Positions 58,323 through 64,000 of a DNA stretch of 64,000 nucleotides are shown here, piece by piece; the stretch's first letter is position 1; every line of letters begins with the position of its first letter. Under the pieces are notes generated by a model, which saw nothing but the letters and a program-made list of their open reading frames with translations, was not told where the DNA came from and did no database searches. The DNA is taken from the NCBI RefSeq assembly GCF_028858725.1, contig NC_084790.1, forward strand, positions 34,265,031 through 34,329,030. The letters are read 5' to 3'. Both the position numbers and the translations under genes were made by a program. The stretch is from Colius striatus. Lineage: Eukaryota; Chordata; Aves; Coliiformes; Coliidae.

Positions 58323-58374
58323 ATCTAGTCCAACCCACGTGCAGAAGTAGCTTCACCTAGATCAGGTTGCACAG
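58323..58374 (-). mobile_element. CR1 fragment between two retroviral insertions (right part)
   Basis: 'atctagtccaacccacgtgc' to 'gatcaggttgcacag' continues the CR1 broken at 57649 and stops at the edge of the ERV-L LTR, where intact copies read on with 'gaacgtgtcc'. The rest of this CR1 should lie beyond the provirus, outside the window. Confidence 0.85.
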
Positions 58375-58819
58375 TGTTGTGGTTTTGCCCAGTCGGGAAC
58401 AAAGAGCCACGAGGGTGCTCGCTCACTCCTCCCCTCCCGGTGGAGCGGGAAGGGGAACCAGAGAAAAAGGGGGGAAAACCCACGTAGGTTGAAATAAGAA
58501 CGGTTTAATAGAACAACAATAAGAAGAAACAGGTTCAGGGGGAAAAAGGAACAGTTTTAACAGTAAATGAGGGGATACACAAAAGGAATGGTGTGTGCTG
58601 TGGCTGCTCACCACCCAGGACCCGATGCGACCCCTTCCGACCGGCAGCCCCGCCTGTGCTCCCGAAGCCCCGCCCCCGACTAGCTCCCTGCCTCTAGGTA
58701 CTGGGCATGATGTCAGTATGGTATGGAATACCTGTTGGCCAGCCCAGGTCAGCTGCCCATGCTGTGCCCCTTCCTACTTCCTCATCAAAGTTAACTCTAT
58801 CCTAGCCAAAACCAGGACA
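58375..58819 (-). mobile_element. 3' LTR of the ERV-L provirus (445 bp)
   Basis: Minus strand starts TGTCCTGGTTTTGGCTAGG and continues with GATAGAGTTAACTTTGATGA, a start I associate with avian ERV-L LTRs. It ends ...CCACAACA at the CR1 boundary. A polypurine tract adjoins the start. Confidence 0.8.
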
Positions 58820-58831
58820 TTCCACCCCTTA
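58820..58831 (-). other. polypurine tract next to the 3' LTR
   Basis: Minus strand TAAGGGGTGGAA ends directly at the TG of the LTR, where plus-strand DNA synthesis is primed in retroviruses. Confidence 0.7.
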
Positions 58832-59326
58832 TTCTATACCATCTACATCATGCCTAGTTTCACAATATACAACATCTGAGCACCACATTTCCTCTCCCTG
58901 AAAAAATATGGGCACACACAGAGAAGTATATCATTCCCTCAGTTTATAGGCCACCCCCCTAACATTCCCGTTAAGTCCATTTAGCCGTTTAGTCCATAAT
59001 GTCAGGTCTTATTCATCATAAATCTTTCACAGCAGGGCAGATGGGGTGTGTGTGGGGGATAGGTCACTGCATGCAGTATCAGGATTTTGCAGTTGGTCTA
59101 TTAGGTGTGTCTTACCTGTAAGTTGAAAGCACTGATCTTGAGGACGTCACTGGGCAACAATTCACATTTCACCATTCTGTATCTTGCTCGTCCATGTCCA
59201 TCTTTCAGTGATCTAGGTGGTCCTTACTGTAGTGTCAGTGATATCACAGAGAGCAACTATGGTAATGACGACATACAACAAGAAGGTTATTTAACAACTA
59301 ACATAATACAATTTGATTTGTGGAAT

Positions 59327-60456
59327 TCACAGGCTATTCTCACCCAAAATCAATTTTCCTTGAGGTACACACTGGGTTTTCCCATCCTTGCACATCACCC
59401 ACCAAGTGTACCCAGGTCCCTGAGCAAAAACAATCCCACGAATGGGTTTACCTTTACCCAAGGTAGGACTCACCCATACTGCTTTCCCTAACAGATCTTT
59501 TACGTGCACTACAGGGACTTTATCCCCTTCTACAGTATGTAAAAGTTCCGATTGGGATGGGCCAGCTCTGTTCACAGATCCTCTGGAGTTGACTAGCCAG
59601 GTGGCCTTTTCTAAATTTGTGTCCCAATGTTTGAATGTTCCACCCCCCATTGCTCTCAGTGTGGTCTTCAATAGTCCATTGTGTCGTTCAATTTTTCCCG
59701 AGGCTGGTACATGATAGGGGATGTGATAAACCCATTCAATGCCATGCTCTTTGGCCCAGGCATCTATGAGGTTGTTCCGGAAATGTGTCCCGTTGTCCAA
59801 TTCAATTCTTTCTGGAGTGCCATGTCGCCAGAGGATTTTCTTTTCAAGGCCCTGGATGGTGCTCCGGGCGGTGGCATGAGACACAGGATACGTTTCCAAC
59901 CAGCCGGTGGTCGCCTCCACCATTGTGAGCACATGACGTTTGCCTTGGTGAGTCTGTGGCAGTGTGATATAATCAATCTGCCAGGCCTCTCCGTATTTAT
60001 GTTTCTGCCATCGTCCTCCATACCATATGGGCTTCCACCGTTTGGCTTGTCTGATTGTAGCACACCTCTCACACTCATGGACAACCTGTGCAATGGCATC
60101 CAAGGTTAAATCCACCCCTCGATCATGAGCCCATTTATAGGTAGCATCTCTGCCGTGATGACCTGAGGTGTCATGGGCCCACCGAGCTAAAAATAACTCC
60201 CCCTTGTGTTGCCAGTCTAAATCTATCTGAGCTGCTCCAATCTTTGCAGCCTTGTCCACTTTCTGGTTATGCAGATTTCTTCAGTGGCCCTGTTCTTAGG
60301 TATATGGGCATCTACATGGCGCACTTTCACAACCAGCTTCTCCAGCCGAGCAGCAATGTCTTGCCATATTGGGGCAGCCCAGATGGGTTTGCCCCCTCGT
60401 TGCCAGTTGTTCTGCTTCCATTGCTGTAACCACCCCCACACAGCATTTGCTGCCAT
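59327..60456 (-). pseudogene. ERV-L RNase H C-terminus and integrase (frameshifted)
   Basis: Frame 59327-60259 encodes a nearly complete integrase: zinc-binding H29...H34/H35 and C63-x2-C66, then the catalytic triad D96, D155, E191 with exactly 35 residues between the last two (DD35E). The integrase joins viral DNA to the host genome. The upstream frame 60223-60456 contains the end of RNase H (VRHVDAHIPKNRATEE) and is in a different phase, so a small indel near 60240-60265 separates the two. The integrase reads to a stop at 59327. Confidence 0.88.
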
Positions 60457-60495
60457 CCACGAGTCAGTGTAGAGATAAAGCCTTGGCCAGTTTTC

Positions 60496-61911
60496 TCATT
60501 CAGAAATGTCTAAAGCCAACTGGATGGCTTTTACCTCTGCAAACTGGCTCGATTCACCCTCTCCTTCTGCAGCTTCTGAAACTTTGCGTAGGGGGCTCCA
60601 CACAGCTGCCTTCCACCTCCGATGCTTCCCCACAAGACGACAGGACCCATCGGTGAACAGAGCATACCGCTTCTCATCTCCTGGAAGTTCCTCATATGAT
60701 GGGGCCTCTTCAGCACGGGTTGCCTCCTTTTCTGGTGATATTTCACTGTCTTCACACTCTGGCCAGTTCGTGATCAATTCCAGAATTCCAGGGCGGCTAG
60801 AACTTCCTACACGAGCTCGTTGTGTGATCAATGCGATCCACTTACTCCATGTAGCATCAGTTGCATGATGTGTGGAGGAGGCCCTCCCTTTGAACACCCA
60901 GCCCAGCACTGGCAGTCGGGGTGCTAGGAGAAGTTGCTTTTCTGTGGAGATCACTTCTGATGCAGCTTGAACCCCTTCATATGCTGCCAGTATCTCCTTC
61001 TCAGTTGGAGTGTATCGGGCCTCGGATCCTCTGTATCCCCGACTCCAGAATCCAAGGGGTTGGCCTCGACCCTCCCCAGGTGCTCTCTGCCAAAGACTCC
61101 AAGTAGGGCCATTCTCCCCAGCTGCGGTGTAGAGCACATTTTTAACATCTTGTCCTGTCCGGACTGGCCCAAGCGCCATTGCATGAACAATCTCCTGTTT
61201 CATTTGTTCAAAACTTTGTTGCTGTTCAGGACCCCATTCAAAATCATTTTTCTTCCGTGTTCCGTGGTAGAGAGGGTGCACAATCATACTGTAATTTGGA
61301 ATATGCATCCTCCAAAAACCCACAACACCTAGGAAAGCTTGTGTTTCCTTTTTGCTAGTTGGGGGAGACATGGCTGCAATTTTGTTGATCACATCTATTG
61401 GGATATGGCGACATCCATCCTGCCATTTTACTCCTAAAAACTGGATCTCCTGCGCAGGCCCTCTGACCTTACTTCGTTTAATGGCAAAACCAGCCTTCAG
61501 AAGAATTTGAATTATCTTCTTTCCCTTCTCAAGAACTTCCTCTGCTGAGTCACCCCACACAACAATGTCATCAATGTATTGCAGGTGTTCTGGGGCCTCG
61601 CCCTTCTCCAGCGTGGCCTGGATCAGTCCATGGCAGATGGTGGGGCTGTGTTTCCACCCCTGGGGCAGTCGATTCCAGGTATACTGAACCCCTCTCCAAG
61701 TGAAAGCGAACTGGGACCCGCACTCTACTGCCAAAGGAATTGAGAAGAATGCGTTGTTGATGTCAATGGTGGCATACCATTTGGCTGCCTTGGACTCCAG
61801 TTCATATTGGAGTTCCAGCATGTCCAGCACAGCTGCGCTCAGCGGCGGCGTGACTTCATTCAGGCCACGATAGTCCACTGTCAGTCTCCACTCGACTTTC
61901 ACACTGGCCAC
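60496..61911 (-). pseudogene. ERV-L reverse transcriptase and RNase H N-terminus (broken)
   Basis: The frame carries the RT fingers motif (LTVDYRGLNEVTPP), the active site YIDDIVVWG, the thumb and connection regions (SKKETQAFLGVVGFWRMHIP) and the RNase H start (ALFTDGSCR). YIDD with a WG context and the neighbouring residues are ERV-L-like. A stop at about 60496 cuts RNase H. The first about 65 residues of RT are encoded in another phase (61899-62156: LIRQLESQGVISKTHSPFNS), so the pro-RT transition has two frame changes. Confidence 0.9.
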
Positions 61912-61977
61912 ATGGAGCTGTTAAAGGGTGAGTGAGTTTTGCTGATCACCCCTTGGCTCTCCAGTTGGCGAATCAAC

Positions 61978-62503
61978 TTATGAATGGGAATCACTGAATC
62001 TCTGCTGGTGTGATATTGCCACTGCTGCACTGTTGTGGTCGCAATTGGCACCTGTTGTTCTTTGACCATCAGACCCCACAACAGAAGGGTCCTCTGAGGG
62101 GCCAGCCATGCTGGATAGTTGTTCAATTTCCTCTGTCTCCACTGCAGCCACACCAAAGGCCCACCGGTACACTTTTGGGTCCTTAAAATATCCTCTCTTA
62201 AGGTAGTCTATGCCCAGGATACACGGAGCTTCTGGGCCTGTCACAATGGGGTGTTTGTGCCACCCATTCCCAGTTAAACTCACTTCAGCTTCTAACAAGG
62301 TTAGCTGTTGAGATCCCTCTGTCACTCCAGAAATACAAACAGATTCTGTCCCTTTACAACTTGATGGCATCAGAGTGCATTGTGCTCCAGTATCCACTAA
62401 AGCCTTGTACTCTTGTGGGTTTGATGTGCCAGGCCATCGGATCCACACCGTCCAATAAACTCGGTTGTCCCTCTCCTCCACCTGGCTGGAGGCAGGGCCT
62501 CCC
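61978..62503 (-). pseudogene. ERV-L protease region
   Basis: Contains the aspartic protease active-site motif VDTGAQCTLMP and, about 60 residues later, the helix-like CILGIDYL, the usual retropepsin layout. The frame starts after an in-frame stop near 62501 without an ATG, consistent with a polyprotein rather than a separate gene. Confidence 0.85.
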
Positions 62504-63973
62504 TAGTACTGGCCATGGCAGTCATTGGATACTTTTTGTAGAAAAGAGCTAGAAGTCCCCTCGAGGGGACTAGAATAGAGCTCAACCCTTCTATTCTGTC
62601 TAGAGAGTTGCTCACTGGAAACTGGAGCAGCATCTTTCCAAGAGAAATTGCTCCTTGTAGCGGTTTTTCCCCGTAGCTGCCGTGCCCGTGCCCTTAAGGC
62701 CGAAGTAGGTTGCGCATGCCACTTGTTCATGTTCTCTCCCTGGTCCCGCAGTTAAGACCACAAAGCACCTCGTGGTGTCTGCCCTCTATATTCCCTCTCT
62801 TGAACAGAGGGACATCTACTAATAGCTGAAGTATGGACTCGGGCAGGTGGAGTGCGGGACATATCTTCTTTGAACTGGTGGAACTCTTTTGACATTTTAT
62901 CTACAGCCGAGACAACAGCCTGTAGGGAGGAAGACAGACTTTCTTCATATTGCCGAAGTTGAACACCCATTTCCCCCACTGTTTTCCCCTCGCCTTCTTT
63001 CCAGGAGATGACTGCCAATGAATTAGCATAAGATGATGGTGCACTTTGCAGAAATCTTCGCCACATAGACTGTGTGCACTGGACCTCATCTGGGTCTGTT
63101 GGTAACTGCTCATTATAAATCATTTCCCACACAGCTAACTCCCTCAGGTACTGGATACCTTTGTCCATTGTGGTCCACTTGCCTGGGTGGCATATGATAT
63201 CTTCTTTGAAGGGGTATCTTTCCCTCACACCAGACAAAAGTCTTCTCCAGAGGCTGAGGACTTCTGTCTTCCTTCCAATCGCCTTGTCAATGCCGCCATC
63301 CCTGGGACAGAGAGCCCAGCTGCCTGGCTTCCCTGCCCTCCAAGTCCAAGCTGTGGGCCCCATTCTCCCAGCATCGGAGCACCCAGGCAACAAGGTGCTC
63401 GCTTGGGTGGCGATTGTAATCTTTTTGCACTTCTCGCAGTTCGCTCAGGGACAAGGATCGGGTGATTAGCTCTGGCTCTGGCTCTGACTCTTCCTCCCGT
63501 TCCTGTGATGACACTGGTTCATCTTCATCCCTCACAAGGCGAACTGATTTTTTTATGTGTTTCTTTTTCTGGACAGGAGCAACTGACAGTGCCACAGGTT
63601 GATCCTCTGATTCAGGATCAGTGTCTGCTGTTGGAGTTAGGGCAGCAACAGCATCAGTTGCCTCAGTTTGAATAGCCACAGTGGTTGCTAGGGTGGCATT
63701 CCTAATCTGTACAAATAAAAAACTCTTCCAATACCTGTTCATATTCTTCTGTATATCAATCCCTCCATAGCTGCCCAACCTCATAACAGTCTGGAAAACA
63801 CATTTCACAACTCTACCCAAGAAAAACACCCTACCTAGAGGACAGAGCAATAAAACCACAATGGCTGGGACATCCCAAGTGCATTCTGAATTGTCAAAAG
63901 CTATTGCAGTTAACTTGAATGAGTAAGGGAGGATGGAAAAAATGGAAAAATTACGTCCCTCCATTTTTCCCAT
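62504..63973 (-). pseudogene. ERV-L gag (frameshifted)
   Basis: Two overlapping frames: 63287-63973, with an acidic/Ser-rich middle and SLSELREVQKDYNRHPSEHL near the end, and 62752-63393, with KTEVLSLWRRLLSGVRERYP and a C-terminal coiled region (SLSSSLQAVVSAVDKMSKEF). They are in different phases and meet near 63300, which marks a one-base indel in a once-continuous capsid gene. A TAA near 62752 and a stop near 62503 follow in the same phase. The true start is uncertain because the window ends 27 bp upstream of the first ATG. Confidence 0.8.
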
Positions 63974-64000
63974 GAACTGAGTGTCATTACTGTCACTACA

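Larger units (their letters stand above)
58375..64000 (-). mobile_element. degraded ERV-L (class III) provirus, 5' end outside the window
   Basis: On the minus strand the order is gag, protease, reverse transcriptase, RNase H, integrase, polypurine tract, 3' LTR. No envelope gene fits between the integrase stop (59327) and the LTR, as is usual for ERV-L. Several frameshifts and stops break gag, the pro-RT junction, RNase H and the start of integrase. The 5' LTR and primer-binding site lie to the right of 64000. The insertion is inside the CR1 that also carries the solo LTR. Confidence 0.9.

Noticed and set aside
58832-59326. Possible env gene between integrase and the 3' LTR
   Set aside because: About 500 bp only, no long minus-strand frame, and no transmembrane or surface-protein features.
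59681-60109. 142-codon plus-strand frame in the provirus
   Set aside because: It lies opposite the integrase, whose DD35E triad shows that the minus strand is coding.

Overview
This is vertebrate nuclear DNA, almost certainly from a bird. Two multi-exon neuronal nicotinic acetylcholine receptor (nAChR) genes with GT-AG introns lie among many CR1 LINE fragments, the dominant avian LINE, and endogenous retrovirus (ERV) sequences of avian type. No species can be named. The ERV-L LTR (start TGTCCTGGTTTTGGC) and the short TOPORS-like gene suggest a neoavian bird, but that is inference.

Layout. 1-17.8 kb: mostly non-coding, with an intronless RING-finger ORF on the minus strand (2866-3894, TOPORS-like), a probable LTR remnant (about 5.57-6.06 kb) and CR1 copies. 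17.85-27.75 kb: CHRNA6 on the plus strand, six coding exons, 494 codons. 27.75-32.6 kb: convergent intergenic spacer. 32.6-46.3 kb: CHRNB3 on the minus strand, six coding exons, 460 codons. The two genes are tail to tail, the arrangement known for CHRNB3/CHRNA6 in other amniotes. Their products are expected to co-assemble (alpha6 as an agonist-binding subunit, beta3 as an accessory subunit) in pentameric cation channels of visual and catecholaminergic neurons. 46.5-54.4 kb: non-coding, with an LTR-like signal upstream of CHRNB3, a CpG-rich patch and a 114-bp direct repeat. 54.5-64 kb: a retroelement cluster, comprising one about 1-kb solo LTR, a CR1 with an internal deletion, and a second CR1 that has taken a solo LTR (6-bp target duplication) and, 52 bp further on, a degraded ERV-L provirus that runs off the right edge.

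Both receptor genes were assembled exon by exon from splice sites, exon phase and family conservation, and their total lengths match the vertebrate family. The most unusual structure is a tandem array of about nine short hairpin units in the U5 part of the solo LTR. Its stems show paired (covarying) base changes and it has a 65-bp higher-order period. Other points worth checking are a Trp at a nearly invariant Arg position in CHRNA6, two similar CR1 copies in the same orientation flanking CHRNB3 exons 2-3, and the shortened TOPORS-like gene. I saw no tRNA, rRNA or CRISPR, and no sign of an undescribed multi-gene system.
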